DNA of 64,000 nt. Origin: Isoetes taiwanensis (Eukaryota > Streptophyta > Lycopodiopsida > Isoetales > Isoetaceae). Within the stretch, counting starts at the first letter, position 1; the number at the start of each line of letters is the position of its first letter. The notes below the pieces were generated by a model, which worked only from the letters and a program-made list of their open reading frames with translations, ran no database searches and was not told where the DNA came from. The DNA lies in assembly GCA_021234155.1 (NCBI GenBank), contig JAJEKV010000071.1, positions 6,384,236-6,448,235 on the forward strand, given 5' to 3'. The position numbers were made by a program, and so were the translations under genes. Of this stretch, positions 35,056-46,398 are shown one piece after another.

Positions 35056-35697
35056 ATGTGGCGCTCTTTGTCAGATTCTGAGAAATCTGCATTTTCTAGT
35101 GTTATTCATGCGGATTCTGAAGCAAACAATGATTTTCGGGGTTCGGAAGAAGGAGAAACAGAAGCAAATAATGATTTGGGCGGGCTAGAAGAAGGAGAAA
35201 CAGAAGCAGGAGTTCAGGTTGAAGCCGGCCCTTCTTCGGAAGAAGGCTTAGCGTTCCCATTAGGAAGAGTGAAGAGAATAATCAAGCTAGATGAGGATAT
35301 TAAGCTGGTTTCTGGTGAAGGAATGCGTGCAATAACTGGAGCAACAAAGGCATTTCTTGAATGTTTAGTAGAGGCTGCATTTGATGTGATGGTAAGAAAT
35401 AAACACAAAAGTATTAGAAGGGCAGATGTTGAGCAAGCAGTGAAGAACAAAAGTAGGTTTCATGAATTTATTGGAGATTCACTTGCTTGTGCCAAACCTG
35501 TGATGGAGAGTGATAGCGATGATAATGAAGATGAGGCTGGAAATGATGAAGATGAGGAGTCTGGCAAGAGTAGAAAAGTGGCAAAGAAACATGTCCTCCC
35601 TCCTCCTCCAGGAAGTCGATGCATTACAGATTTCTTTGGCAACTCGAAGAATGCTGGAGATCAACACATTGCTGAAGCAGATGTGACAATGGCCTAG
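35056..35697 (+). CDS. NF-YC13 / POLE4-like histone-fold protein
   Basis: This 213-residue ORF contains a CBF/NF-Y histone fold at residues 67-143: FPLGRVKRIIKLDEDIKLVS, then MRAITGATKAFLECLVEAAF and RRADVEQAVK...FHEFIGDSL. The end, LPPPPGSRCITDFFGNSKN (181-199), resembles the PP.G.R.I.DFF tail I recall from Arabidopsis NF-YC13. Such proteins pair with an NF-YB-type partner in DNA polymerase epsilon or chromatin-remodelling complexes. An acidic stretch lies at 151-169, and the linker holds a two-fold repeat (EANND..G.EEGETEA). The frame is open upstream to 34,963, where SHVAKCLGEMWRSLSDSEKS looks like the second half of an HMG box, so the true start is probably in an upstream exon. It appears intact. 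Confidence 0.85.
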   Translation: MWRSLSDSEKSAFSSVIHADSEANNDFRGSEEGETEANNDLGGLEEGETEAGVQVEAGPSSEEGLAFPLGRVKRIIKLDEDIKLVSGEGMRAITGATKAFLECLVEAAFDVMVRNKHKSIRRADVEQAVKNKSRFHEFIGDSLACAKPVMESDSDDNEDEAGNDEDEESGKSRKVAKKHVLPPPPGSRCITDFFGNSKNAGDQHIAEADVTMA

Positions 35698-36719
35698 ATT
35701 GAACTCTTTCCAGGTTTTTATATTTTCTTTGTCACTGCGTGTTTCAGATCTGCAATATTGCATGGACATTACTATCAGATTTTCTACATTTATGCATTTT
35801 GTACATCCAGAATGAACCCTGTGTTTTATTGTTAGATTGAGAACCCTAAGTGCCAATAGTGCCTTGCTGGTTCCGATTTACCACATTAACACTGTTTTGA
35901 GAATCTTATGAACAATGTTTCTAGGTATTTGTTTGTCTTTAAGCAGCTAAGACATCTTTATTTGCAAGAGCACATGCTTCTGTAAAAATCTAGATATTTA
36001 AAGAGCGCCAAGGACTTCATTGATTATTAACGGTGTCGGTCAGCTATCAAGATATTTTTTTTCTAGATATGTCAAATGGAGATAATTTTGTTTTATTTGG
36101 AAAACTCAGTACATTTCACTGTCTCTCTAAGAAGACAGTTTGCTTTCAAGTTCCAAGCCAAAGTATGAGATGGAAGTCTATCCATAGAGATGATTGACAA
36201 TCAGTTGATATTTGTGAATAACTTCTGTCAAAGTTCTTTTGTCTAAAGACAATTCAATTTGTCAAATCAACAATGCAAAAACAAGAATTTAAGATCCTCT
36301 TCCTTTTAATGGAGGCTTGTTTTATGCCATTTCTCAGGTTTTACCATATATATATGGGATAATAATAATAAAAATAGTTCTTCTCATGAAAGTGTTGATA
36401 CTTACTGCAATCAGTAGTTTCTGCCAACCAGCATAGAACAAAGAGATGGTAATTTTGAGAATTGTGGCTCAGCTATCTGTCAAATTAGGAAGTGCAGATT
36501 TGGTAAATACCTGTGTGTCTTATTAAGCTGGCAGGTTATTCAAGTTGCAATTCGTTTGTTACCTTTTTATTAATGCTAAAGGAGTCAGGAGAACTGGTGA
36601 CCACCATGGGTTCCATATTTAACGAAATGTGGTGGTTGTAGTATTGGCAATGTGGCCCGATGGCTTTCAAAAAGGGGCTTAGATTAGATATACAATGTAG
36701 TGGCTATATCCCCCAACCC
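35698..36719. other. 3' region of the NF-YC13-like gene and intergenic sequence
   Basis: No other gene is seen. The T-rich text directly after the stop is a plausible 3' UTR. A short (TAA)n-like run lies near 36,360-36,373. Confidence 0.4.
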
Positions 36720-37150
36720 AAGTGAAGCATGGTTTTCCGACTAAATGGAATGTGACGAGGAATGACATAATATTTGGTGCCAGAATAAATGAGATAAGAT
36801 TTTTCTCAGTAATGGGGCCAAAATGCATCTTTTTGGATGCCTGGCTAGTACATATATGCTCTAGTGGGTAGGATATATACGCCAAATTGGTGGGTTTCTC
36901 GTTTACGAGATGAAAGGTCAATAACAGATTACTTGATGCACCACAGGATAATGAATGAGATAAGATTTTTCTCACTAATGGGGCCAAAAAACACCTTTTT
37001 GATGCCTGGCTAGTGGATATAAGCTCTAGTAGGTAGGATATATACGCCAAATTGATTAGTAGATTGGAAGGGAAGAGCATGGCTTTTTGTTTAACGAGAT
37101 GAGGTAAGGCCAAATTACAGTCTTTTTGGTTCACCACATAGGATACGTTT
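36720..37150. repeat. 167-bp tandem repeat, about 2.5 copies
   Basis: 'aatgagataagatttttctc' starts at 36,787 and 36,954, and each is followed by 'atggggccaaaa', 'gatgcctggctagt', and 'ggatatatacgccaaattg'. The segment with 'acgagatga' and 'caccaca.ggata' is found twice more or less clearly after each unit. The array ends about 50 bp before the TATA box of the next gene, so it may be part of its promoter. Confidence 0.8.
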
Positions 37151-37198
37151 TTTTCAAATTGCACCACAATATATGGGATTGATGAACTCCGCTTTGGG

Positions 37199-37206
37199 TA
37201 TAAATA
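37199..37206 (+). promoter_or_regulatory. TATA box (TATAAATA)
   Basis: 'tataaata' lies 67 bp before the ATG at 37,266. That spacing leaves a short 5' UTR of about 35 bp, a standard plant core-promoter layout. Confidence 0.65.
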
Positions 37207-37265
37207 GTGCTGCTATAGCCATCTGTTTATCAAACAGCAGTTTATAGGTCTGTGAAAGCAGCAGT

Positions 37266-37541
37266 ATGGCTTATGGATCGGGCAGATTGGATGAAACAGC
37301 AAGCAGAAGAAGGCTGGGCAAAAGGGGCCAAGTTAAGGCGGCTATTGTGGCAGAAGTTGCAGAGTCTTTTACTTGTGTTTGCAGCAGAATTAAATCTTCC
37401 ATAACAGGCTATTCTTCAACGAAATCTTTAAACTCCTCAAGGTGTTCTAGTCTTTCTTCTTCCACGCCACCCTCTTCGCCTTGGGGCTCTTTCAATTCCG
37501 TCAAGAGCCAAGATCTGGCAGGTTTAGATATCGAAGATTGA
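37266..37541 (+). CDS. Small Ser-rich protein, unknown
   Basis: The ORF encodes 91 residues. The N-terminal part is basic (SRRRLGKRGQVK, residues 13-24), a middle helix-like segment follows (AAIVAEVAESFTCVCSRIKS), and residues 45-79 are rich in Ser with SSSTPPSSPWGSF, a likely phosphorylation target. The C-terminus is acidic (GLDIED). There is no signal peptide or membrane segment. A good TATA box and short leader support a real gene. The family was not recognised. Confidence 0.5.
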   Translation: MAYGSGRLDETASRRRLGKRGQVKAAIVAEVAESFTCVCSRIKSSITGYSSTKSLNSSRCSSLSSSTPPSSPWGSFNSVKSQDLAGLDIED

Positions 37542-40500
37542 GTGCTGGAATCTTGTGTTTTTTGTTTGAGGTCTGCAAGCATCACCTTGACAGATTGGTT
37601 GAAACAGGGCCATGGTTTTCAGAGTATAGCATAAATTTCTGTGTGGAAGCCAAAGACTCAAAACCGATGTCCTGGTCTTTATTTTTGCACATATTCGCTT
37701 CCAATTGTACAGTCAAAACAAATAATCGAAAACTGCTATTGAACACAGCTTTTTGCTCGAAAGTCGAATAAATTGTGATTGTAAACTAGGAGCTATTCTA
37801 GGTAACAAGGATTGCATTAAAGTTATTCTGTGACATTTTTTTCTCAACCATCACTATGTCTCATAGCCCCGTCTTGCCATTGCCATGTGGCCATGTTGAG
37901 ACAAAATGTTTTTGTCTCCATTACCTGTGCTCCATCTGAATTTCTCAAAGGCAACCTGGAAAAATGGCTAGGAATTTTTGTTTTTGCTGCTCCCTTTTGA
38001 CGTGGCATTTATCTCGGCCCTTGATTTTGAGATTGTATGGTTTGATTTGTGCCACCTTTAGGGAAGGTTTTTTTTTTTTTTTTTTTTTTAGCACGCCAGC
38101 CTAACCGAGCGTGCAACCCTCCTTGCAATTCTAGGCTATCCACGAGCCTATGCATGTCGCCAGAATTTGACTGGTATGGTCTAAGCCGTAAGATCTTTGA
38201 TTTGTAGATCGACCCGCTATTAAAATTAGAAAAGGCAAAAAAATACACCGAGATGGAGCTGTTTCGCAATCTCTCCGCTTTGGCCTTACCTTTTCTCTCG
38301 CTTTCTGGTTTCTTTCTACCCTAGGTTTGCATAGAGCGATTCATTCGTGGCCCGAAAAGGCTTAATCGTAGTTAGTTTTTTGTCTTGCAGGTAGCTAGGT
38401 TTTTTCGAGATATAGCTTTGAATGCGCTTAATAATCAGTTAGTTTTTTTTGTCGGTGTGTAGCTACACGCCATATTTCCGCCAAGACGTGAGTATCCCTA
38501 CATGGATCTATTATCGCCATATTTCCTTATGAGGTCGCTACAAAGATGCTCTACCTCGCCTTCCTCCCTTCCCTCCCCTTTTTTGACCTCGAGAGCACGA
38601 AATTGGGGCTCGCTGTAAACAAAATGGGTAAAATATTAGCCTCGGGTTGGTTGCTCAGTGCCTTGATCTACAGTTTGCAAGTTTCGGACACATAGTTATA
38701 GTTGGACAAAGGATCACCGTTGTTCATGGAGAATAAATCCTTATTAAGACGCTTCCTTGTGGGCGGACTTTAGGTTCCTATGTGATCCGCTAGTGTTAAA
38801 GCTTGGTGCTTGTTGATAATCAGATTTTGGGGTTCGTGATTCTCGCATTTTGGCCTTCTTTTCTCTGATAGGATCATGCGAGTTTTTTTGGGTAATTGCC
38901 ATCTTAAAAACAGACTTGCTAGTTTGATGATTTTAAGGTATAGGATTCACATTATTGACCTTGATCCTATGTGTTTTTTTGGGTAATTGTCATCTTAAAA
39001 CAGACTTGCCGGTTTGATGGATGCTATACATTATTGACCTTGATCCTATGTCGGTGACAGGTTGGTTAGAAGACACATCCCAAGTAGAGTACACAATCAC
39101 GTAAGAGTTGTACAACAAATGCAATCGGTAGCTCCTTCGAAGTTGGATTTAATTTATTTATCTTTTTTTCTTATTGATGTTTTTAAAGTTACAGGTGTCC
39201 ATGCGATACTTTTAGAAAATTCAAGGAGAAATGCGTGGCTAATGATCCTTCTTTAAAGGTTTGTTCTCGATTCGTGTTTTCAATTTTCATTCTGTTGTCA
39301 GAGACCACCATTTTGGTGACAAAACACCGACAATTTGGGCAGATTATTGATGACTATCCGCGGATCTAGCAGCCTACAATGAAAGTGAGTATGACCTATT
39401 GTAAAACACAATAATCTTTGTTCCTATTTCTCAAGAACCTTTCTATACACACAATCATAGATAATTCCGTACGGATTAATTGCTATGATTGAGTGAAAAG
39501 AACCCGATCACGGATTATACATTGTTTATGATATACATGTTAGATTCTATTTAATCTATGCACGTAATAACCTGCCGATGGGTTTCTTTTGCAAAGACCT
39601 TAGTAGCTCTCTCAATTGTAGTTCTAGTTGCTAGTAGGCTAGAGAGCATAATGAGGTTTGACTCAATAATGTCAAACCTATCTCTGAAAGCTTGGTAAGC
39701 TGGTCAGCAAGATAGAATCATATGTTCATCATCTTCAACCTTCTATGATCCACCCATATCATCTCCCAACTTCCACGTGCGCTCAGTCTGGATGGCGTGC
39801 CTTTCCTTTGTATAAGTGCTTCCACTCAAGTAGCCGTCTCCTGTATAGGATCCCTAATTTTCTGCAATCGTCATATTAGTGCCAGATCTGGACCACATTG
39901 TATCTATCACAATTTCGTTGACCCATTTCCTTATTATGATGATGAAGCTCTTCAATGCGAATTCAGATTTATGTCATTATGTTATCTAATCCGAATACTA
40001 TCTCTCCGTTTCTACGTCTCCCGTGATAGCCAAGTGTGGATAAGTAACTTGCTTCTTTGTCTTGCTAGATTCATGTGCATTGCAACTGGCAGAAAGAGAA
40101 TAATCACTGATATCACAATTTGTTCTTGGCACGTAGTGACGAGGTGTAGTAGTTTTTTCAGTTTATAAAATTTGTCATTATGTAGGAGCAGTGTAAAAGA
40201 AATGTAGATTGTCTGAGATATCAGACAGACTTTATGAAGCAAGGAAAGTGTTGGAATTTGCTGCAAGTTTTATAAAGACCATGGGCACATTGTCCTAGCT
40301 TACACTACCAAATTGTCTACCTGATGTAGTCATGGTGTACATCTAATCTTGTTAGATTGAGATGTATATGGATCGTTGTTCATCGGGATTGAAGATGACA
40401 GCAGGAAAATACAAAGCCCTCTACTAACATGATAATTCCAATTTATGTTGCTCATCCGTCTAGCATACCAGCAATGTTCTAATATCCGGCAGTTACATCA

Positions 40501-40984
40501 AGTGCAACCCATGAAGTTCTTTATACTGTTCAGCATGACACGTCTTTGTCAATACCCATGATTTAAAAATCAAACTGCTAGCTCATATTAATCCATTTCA
40601 CAGTGCCATGGCTGCATGCTAAGAAGACTGTCTCCGCATGTGGAGAACAGGCTGATTATTTTGGTCATTGGAGCTGCCTTCTATGTTCTCTAGTCCATAC
40701 TGTTACCTGCACAGTCATGGCGTGTTTAGTGGGGTCAGGACTTTGAACAATGAAGCTCTGTCCTATGTGGTTATTCAATCTATTGATCTCAAAATGTTGA
40801 CTTCATTTGCATCTATAAGACAGATAAGACTACCATATCAATCATCAATTTGCACTTGATAATTTTGTTCAAGTTACCTATGATGACTAACTGCACGCTG
40901 CTCCATCCCCAAGCTTGACACATTTTTAAAAGGGGAGACTGCGGGTTTATGCACCACACAGATATCGTAATTAGGGTCGCCCCT
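37542..40984. other. Intergenic, with one short tandem duplication
   Basis: No supported gene. A 22-T run at 38,068-38,089 may mark a small retroposed poly(A). At 38,882-39,052 a segment containing 'gggtaattgccatcttaaaa' and ending 'ttgatcctatg' is duplicated in tandem (period about 80-91 bp). Short ORFs (for example 39,797-40,168) show no motif. Confidence 0.4.
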
Positions 40985-41690
40985 CGCTTCGTGGCCTTAT
41001 ATTGAATATATGTCAGATGGTTTTAAGCACTTGCAAAGTTCTTTATAGTAAAAATCACAGTTCTTCCTGGACCCTACCGTCATTGTCTTAGACTTCATCA
41101 AGTTCATCCGCATTCCCATTACATCCGAGAAATCAGCCAAGGTATCAAGGTGTTTTTGGAGCCCTGCTTTCTGTCTAGACATGAGCACCACATCGTTCGC
41201 ATAAAGCAAAAGAGCAAGAACACAACCGCAATAGGAGTGCCACATCCACCACTCTATAATCCATTCTTCCAAACCATCTATGAACAAGTCCGAACAATGT
41301 GGGAGACAAAGGGCAGCCCTGCTTAACCCCAACATTACTGACTACCACGTCACCACATACAGTTTTAAAAGGCAAAGATAGCTCTACTAGCACCTGCTCA
41401 TACAACAGCCCGTTGCCTCTCTATATTCCTTTGGAATGTTTAATTTATTCATCCTCTCCCACAAGCATTCCCTGGGACCATATCGAAAGCTTTGCTAAAA
41501 TCAATAAATGCCAAAATGAGGTTTTTCTTACCTTTCTTTGCCTCCATTACTACCCTGCATTGTCACCAAGTGATCAATAGTGGAGTGTTTGTGCCTAAAA
41601 CCCGCTTGCCCTTGGCTCTCAAGTTATGCTCCCTCGCCCCCACTTGTTGATCTTGGCCTCTAACACTGATGCAAAGAGTTTAGAAAAAAA
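40985..41690 (-). pseudogene. LINE reverse transcriptase relic
   Basis: On the minus strand, in several frames and in the right order: FASVLEAKIN, then AKGQAGFRHKHSTIDHLVTM, LILAFIDFSKAFDMVP, VGVKQGCPLSPTLFGL, and ALLLYANDVVLMSR. These are the core motifs of a LINE/RVT_1 polymerase. The catalytic box reads YAND instead of YADD. Frameshifts separate the blocks, and a (GA)n run lies directly at the 5' side (41,691-41,756), so the copy is dead and truncated. Confidence 0.85.
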
Positions 41691-41691
41691 T

Positions 41692-41722
<31 letters not shown>

Positions 41723-41756
41723 AGGGAGAGGGAGAGGAGAGGGAGAGAGGAGAGAA
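41691..41756. repeat. (GA)n / (GGGAGA)n microsatellite
   Basis: A run of 'gagagaga' passes into 'gggaga' repeats, about 66 bp. It abuts the LINE relic. Confidence 0.95.
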
Positions 41757-42696
41757 ATGAAATGTTTATAAAATATATGCCCTGCGGACCACTGTGTCTA
41801 TGTGACGGTCAACCATACACTTACATGATTGTAAAATATATCCTCTAGTGCATCCTCTCGAAAGAAATGCACTAGACCCCCTAACTCATCCTCTCAGATC
41901 TCTTGGATGTTAAGTTTCCTCAACATTATATTCCTATGATCCAAAAATTTTAACAATATAGTCACCGACAGTGCTACTGGCATATCAAAGAAAGCTATCA
42001 AGTTACTACAAACAATATTATATGTATCTCTCGATGCTTTTGTATTATGCGCAATCAGAGAAGCACATGCATTTCATCTTGACCACTCCCATCTTGCATA
42101 GCTTGCAGAGTCTCACTCATGTGGAATATTGCTCCAACGCCCAACTTCAACACCAAGATGATGTGAGCTAAGTCTCATTTCGCCAATCGTATGCCTTAAC
42201 TTTAATGACACACCTTCTCTCAAATATCTTGGGACCTAAAGTCATGGGTGATATTACACTGTAATATTTCTTCTTGACTTGGCTCTCCATGATTTCTCCA
42301 TAACATGTTCCATTACCCACTCCCTAATATCCGCATGATGTTCGCCAATTCGATATATATCTAAATCCCACTTTCTCATCCAATTTTGTATATCGGCATA
42401 CCACCCTTACATTTTGTTGCCTCTAAGGCCAATCGTGGTAGACTAGATCCCGGCATCTCCCGTACTTTGCATACATACTTGCTGCTCGCAAGACAAGGCT
42501 TCGATTGCAATGATGTCATCCCACACCTCGGCCAATAGCATGTCATACGATTGTGCGTGGACTTAACACCAGCCTGCTTACGAGAAACTTCTTCACCTTT
42601 TCTATTTTCCTCCAAGTCTCCTCACCCAAACCTCGAGCCCATACCTCCACAGCCCCATACAACAATCTTTTTTTTGCACTAGGACCCCATATAACC
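41757..42696. other. No gene seen
   Basis: Only short ORFs without motifs. The sequence between the two GA microsatellites may be the upstream part of the LINE relic on the minus strand, but no motif is readable. Confidence 0.35.
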
Positions 42697-42771
42697 GAGA
42701 GAGAGAGAGAGAGAGAGAGGGAGGGAGGGGAGGGAGGGAGGGAGGGAGGGAGGGAGGGAGGGAGGAGAGAG
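42697..42771. repeat. (GA)n followed by (GGGA)n microsatellite
   Basis: 'gagaga' for about 22 bp is followed by nearly perfect 'ggga' units to 42,771. Reading frames through it (Ser/Pro/Leu-rich) are artefacts of the repeat. Confidence 0.95.
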
Positions 42772-43198
42772 TTTTGCCATTTTTCCTCAAATCCATTTTT
42801 GAGTATATGCACATGATCTCGTGTCCCATTTAAACTTGCAGAGTTGAAAGCACACAACAAAGACCTTATAGAAATTAGGATTCAAGAAATTGTTTGCTGG
42901 TTTTTCTTACAATTCATTGACATAAAATTTTATTCAATTTGGACACGTATCTCTCCATAAGCTCCATTTCATTAAAATGGGACTCATGCAATTCCCATTT
43001 TATGACATTACAGACAATGTTTCTATATATTATATATATAAGTCAACTTAGAGTTCATTACAATCTACACCATAAATATAAGATAACAAAAACAATCTTG
43101 TTTAATAAGAAACAATGCTATTAAAAGTAATTGCTACAAAATAACTTTGCTTTCAATAAATTTATAATGAAACAATACATTTAAATACATATCTGAAG

Positions 43199-43970
43199 TT
43201 ATACACCAAGAAAAAGCTTGTCCAAAGCTTTCGTAACATTTGCATTTAGCTTGTCAATTTGTTTGAATTGAGGATGCTTGTCAATTATTGGAGCAACCGC
43301 TCCACATTCCTCAAGTTCCATAAGAAAAGGGACAATATCACTGAAAAAGTAATCATCTGTCTCATATTCTTCAGGATAATATGACTTGACAAATATGCTA
43401 TTTCTTGTGTTCATATAGCACTTATAAGGACTAGCATCTAACATAATGGTATTGCCTTCATGGTACTTTCCTCCAAAATGTTGGTATACTGATTCCAATT
43501 TTTTAAGAAAAATTGGTTTTCCTTCAGATACATCACTTGGTAGATCTGTCACACACATACAATCATTTTGAGACCAAGTGAAAGAAAATTTATGGACATG
43601 TTATTTCAAACCCATATCCTTAAGTGTAGTCTTAATTCTCTTGTATGTTGCTGTAGACCAAATAGCCACATCAAACCTTTCAAGGCAGAAGCCAATAAAC
43701 TCTTGTACGCGTGGCCTAGGATAGATGTATTTCACGTCAGAAATGATAGGCTTCTGCAATGTCCTTATGGTGGAAGCCCTTTGCTTAGTTACTACAGATG
43801 CTAAAACACCACTGATATCCAAAATAAGTAATTTCCTTGGCCTATTATTCAATGAGCGTACTAATTGCCTATCCAGTTCAGGTTGACTGGATAACACATC
43901 TTCCTCTGCCTCTTCTGGGGCCACAACATGACTCGATGTCTTGGTACCGTTAACATGCAAATCATCAGGT
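43199..43970 (-). pseudogene. FCP1/NIF phosphatase-like (HAD) domain with one stop codon
   Basis: The frame runs from the splice acceptor at 43,970 to a stop at 43,199 and is broken only by TAA at 43,601-43,603. The domain order is RKLLILDISGVLA (motif I), RPRVQEFIGFCLERFDVAIW with STATYKRI (motif II), then HKFSFTWSQNDC, GKPIFLKKLESVY and TIMLDASPYKCYMN (motif IV). This is the plant FCP1-like family. Canonical DxDx(T/V) reads DISGV, and the LDDSP motif reads LDASP, so two catalytic aspartates are missing and phosphatase activity is unlikely. The stop sits where Gln (CAA) would fit. The frame on both sides is the same. Confidence 0.8.
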
Positions 43971-44097
43971 CTGGGAAATTCAAAACATCAAAACACATTA
44001 AGAGAATAGATGAATATAATGTTTTCCATCAAAATGAAAGACATGCTTCAAACATTATAGACAAATGTCTGAAAGTACATTAGGTGAAGAAGACAAC
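43971..44097 (-). other. Predicted GT-AG intron, 127 bp
   Basis: The donor is gaggag|gttgtc and the acceptor tttcccag|acctga on the minus strand. Removing it joins ...PHEEPMEQR to R-PDDLHVNGTK in frame (phase 2), linking the methylase-like exon to the FCP1-like exon. A prediction from sequence only. Confidence 0.55.
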
Positions 44098-44669
44098 CTC
44101 CTCTGCTCCATAGGTTCTTCATGGGGCGATGTTCCTAAGGGTTGAACATCATCTTCATTCTCATTTGTATTACTTACTGATTGCTCATTCTCATTATCAC
44201 CCTGTATGGCTACACTATGCTCAGAGTTATTACTCGTATGATTTTCTTCCTCCTGATCATCATGTGAAACCTCTCGTACTTTATTCTTTGCTGCCTTTGC
44301 AAAATATTCTACGGAATCAAAGTATTTCTGGCAGAACTCTTCCATAAAAGTAGATCTAACAATGGAGACTACCTTTTTTCCAAAACACAACGCACCTTGT
44401 CCAAATGTTCCATGCATGTACCACTCGCAAACCATAGAATTCTCCTCAATGCAAAATGAACTAATCAAATATTTGACAACTCTAGATCTTATATGTTTCT
44501 TTGAAACTGCACCTTCTCCAAGACACACATTATCTAGCGTGGGATTCTCTTCCATAAAGGGTACATCTTTCAAATCTGGCAGATTATCTTGAACTCTCAT
44601 AAGTAATTGCTGAAACTTAAAGCTATGTGGCCAACAAGTAATAGCAGGTGTCTCATTTTTGCTAATCAT
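44055..44669 (-). CDS. DNA-methylase-like exon of the composite gene
   Basis: This 204-codon ORF has a block at residues 58-120: KHIRSRVVKYLISSFC, then MVCEWYMHGTFGQGALCFGK and EEFCQKYF. It aligns in spacing with residues 112-170 of the ORF at 2815 (the VLDFFSAGAFSRASLHVGR block), that is, the motif-I region of N4/N6-type methylases, but with the motif more degenerate (no D, C-E-W in its place). After residue 130 comes an acidic, Asn/Glu-rich linker. The 3' end is probably spliced at 44,098. The start is not certain; it may be an internal exon. Confidence 0.5.
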   Translation of the reverse strand: MISKNETPAITCWPHSFKFQQLLMRVQDNLPDLKDVPFMEENPTLDNVCLGEGAVSKKHIRSRVVKYLISSFCIEENSMVCEWYMHGTFGQGALCFGKKVVSIVRSTFMEEFCQKYFDSVEYFAKAAKNKVREVSHDDQEEENHTSNNSEHSVAIQGDNENEQSVSNTNENEDDVQPLGTSPHEEPMEQRRLSSSPNVLSDICL

Positions 44670-46398
44670 TACCGCGGACCAAAATACTAAAAGGAGTCGT
44701 GAAAGGTGTACTTTTCAAAGCAGATTGTTCGTAATGTTCATAAAAGCCATATATCACCTTTTTTTTCACCCACGATGCCCTCAAAGACTTTGAATAACAT
44801 TTGCAGACTGAATACCCATTCTAACAAAAATAACAATGGTATACTTATCGAGTGTTGTCATCGCCTGCAATTTTCCCAAAATTGTTGGAGATCATGGTCA
44901 TCAAAATGATCCATGTCTTCCTCCATCAAATTCAAGACAAAAAGACTTATTGGGGCATTAGCCAAGGCATCTCCACGTATCCCTTATCCCTATCTTTGAT
45001 CAAATAGCTCTTCTCATTTGTAGATGGGTCCAAACTTGACAACAGGGGAAAACCTAAAAGCGTTCCTTCAAGAAGTCTTTCACCAAGACCGGAAGATCTA
45101 TAGTCTTAACATTCTTCCTTGTTGCACTATCTAAGCATCTTGTGAGCTCCACACCAAGAGATTTTTCATATCCCCATCGGTAATATTACATTTCTCGCTT
45201 GAAAAACTCATAGTCACCTCTATGAATGGAAATATCAAGGTAAAATTTTACAATCCCATCTTCCATGGCCCTTGCTAACTTCAATTGTTTTGCATACTCC
45301 TTCACATCCAAGTGGCTTGCCTTTCCAAGTGCTTTACTAGACCGCTTTCATAGCAAAACTTCACCATTTAATATTTTTGATTTGGATCTCTAATATGTCC
45401 TTCACGCCAAGCCCTTGAAATGGTCGCATGTAAGTACCTACAAAAATATCGGTAGCGATGGGCTTGCAGGAGGCTTCCCTTTGGAGTCAAGAAGTTTCAA
45501 ACCCTTCCAAGCTTCCCATATTCGTGTCCAATTTTCCCAAACTTGGTGGGACACATTATCGGTCATAGTGCTCGGTCATTCTTGGAAGTGATTTTGAAGA
45601 TCCATCGATTTGTTTTGGCTTCTCTATAATAGTGTATTTCTGTAAGTCTTCAAATCTCTAAGCATATAAAAATAAAATAAGTGAATTCTATGAACAACCA
45701 TGCCATCATTCAAAGCTATGATTTTGATTCTACATGTAAATACACCAAAACTGTGTCCTGAGCTGCATGCCAGCGGCCTTGGTGGCCTACCTAATGCTAT
45801 CCATTGAGCCCTTGCATGGGAAACTTGGTCAGTATAAGGGCTGTAACATAAAATGTAAGCAATTAGCAAGAAAAGAGATGCACTACATATAGAATTCTGC
45901 CAAGATACAAAATAATCAACAAGACATATCTCGACTTCTCGACATTCGTCTCAAACTAGTAAAGCTATAGAACTACCTATGTATTTGAAAGATGAAATTA
46001 GTCCGTAAGTAATGTCATGTCTAGATGCGCATCAAAACCCCTACATAAAATCGGACATTAAATTGCTTTTTCTTTTTTTAGACTAATGCTTGAAACTACA
46101 ACTTCAAATTAAACTAAACGTTAATTACGCATATATGTAATAAAGACTACCATTGAGCTAGCATCATCAAACAATCATGAAAAAGACATACCTTTCATAC
46201 TTGAAAAGCTCGTTTATGCTATTTTGCGCATGACTTATCATTGATAGTTGAATATCCGGAGTGTCGCCATGCGTAACTCTACACATTCTTTTTTATGTAA
46301 TACGAGAGCTCGAGGTAAAGTATTATTAGCTATAATTTCTTGAGCCGCTCAGACTGAGTGTTGCCCCTCAATTACATAAAATTTCACATTTGGATCAT
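44670..46398 (-). pseudogene. Middle part of the composite gene, decayed
   Basis: In changing frames the minus strand reads ITGLNDPNVKFYVIEGQHSV, then (after a stop) AAQEIIANNTLPRALVLHKK and CVELRMATLRIFNYQ at about 46,250-46,395. Further on come TDIFVGTYMRPFQGLGVKDI, KASHLDVKEYAKQLKLARAM and GVELTRCLDSATRKNVKTID at about 45,090-45,480, and LMEEDMDHFDDHDLQQFWEN at 44,880-44,940. The phrase FYVIEGQHSV..A resembles the GQHR box of ParB/sulfiredoxin-like domains. Introns and decay cannot be told apart here. A short Tyr/His-rich ORF at 45,624-45,869 is probably intronic. Confidence 0.4.

Noticed and set aside
36679-37167. 162-codon minus-strand ORF
   Set aside because: It lies on the 167-bp tandem repeat and its peptide is just the repeat read twice (STSQASK...). 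The plus-strand gene promoter occupies the same place.
42543-42860. ORFs on both strands across the GA/GGGA microsatellite
   Set aside because: Opened by the repeat itself (PSLPPSLP and EREREGG peptides).
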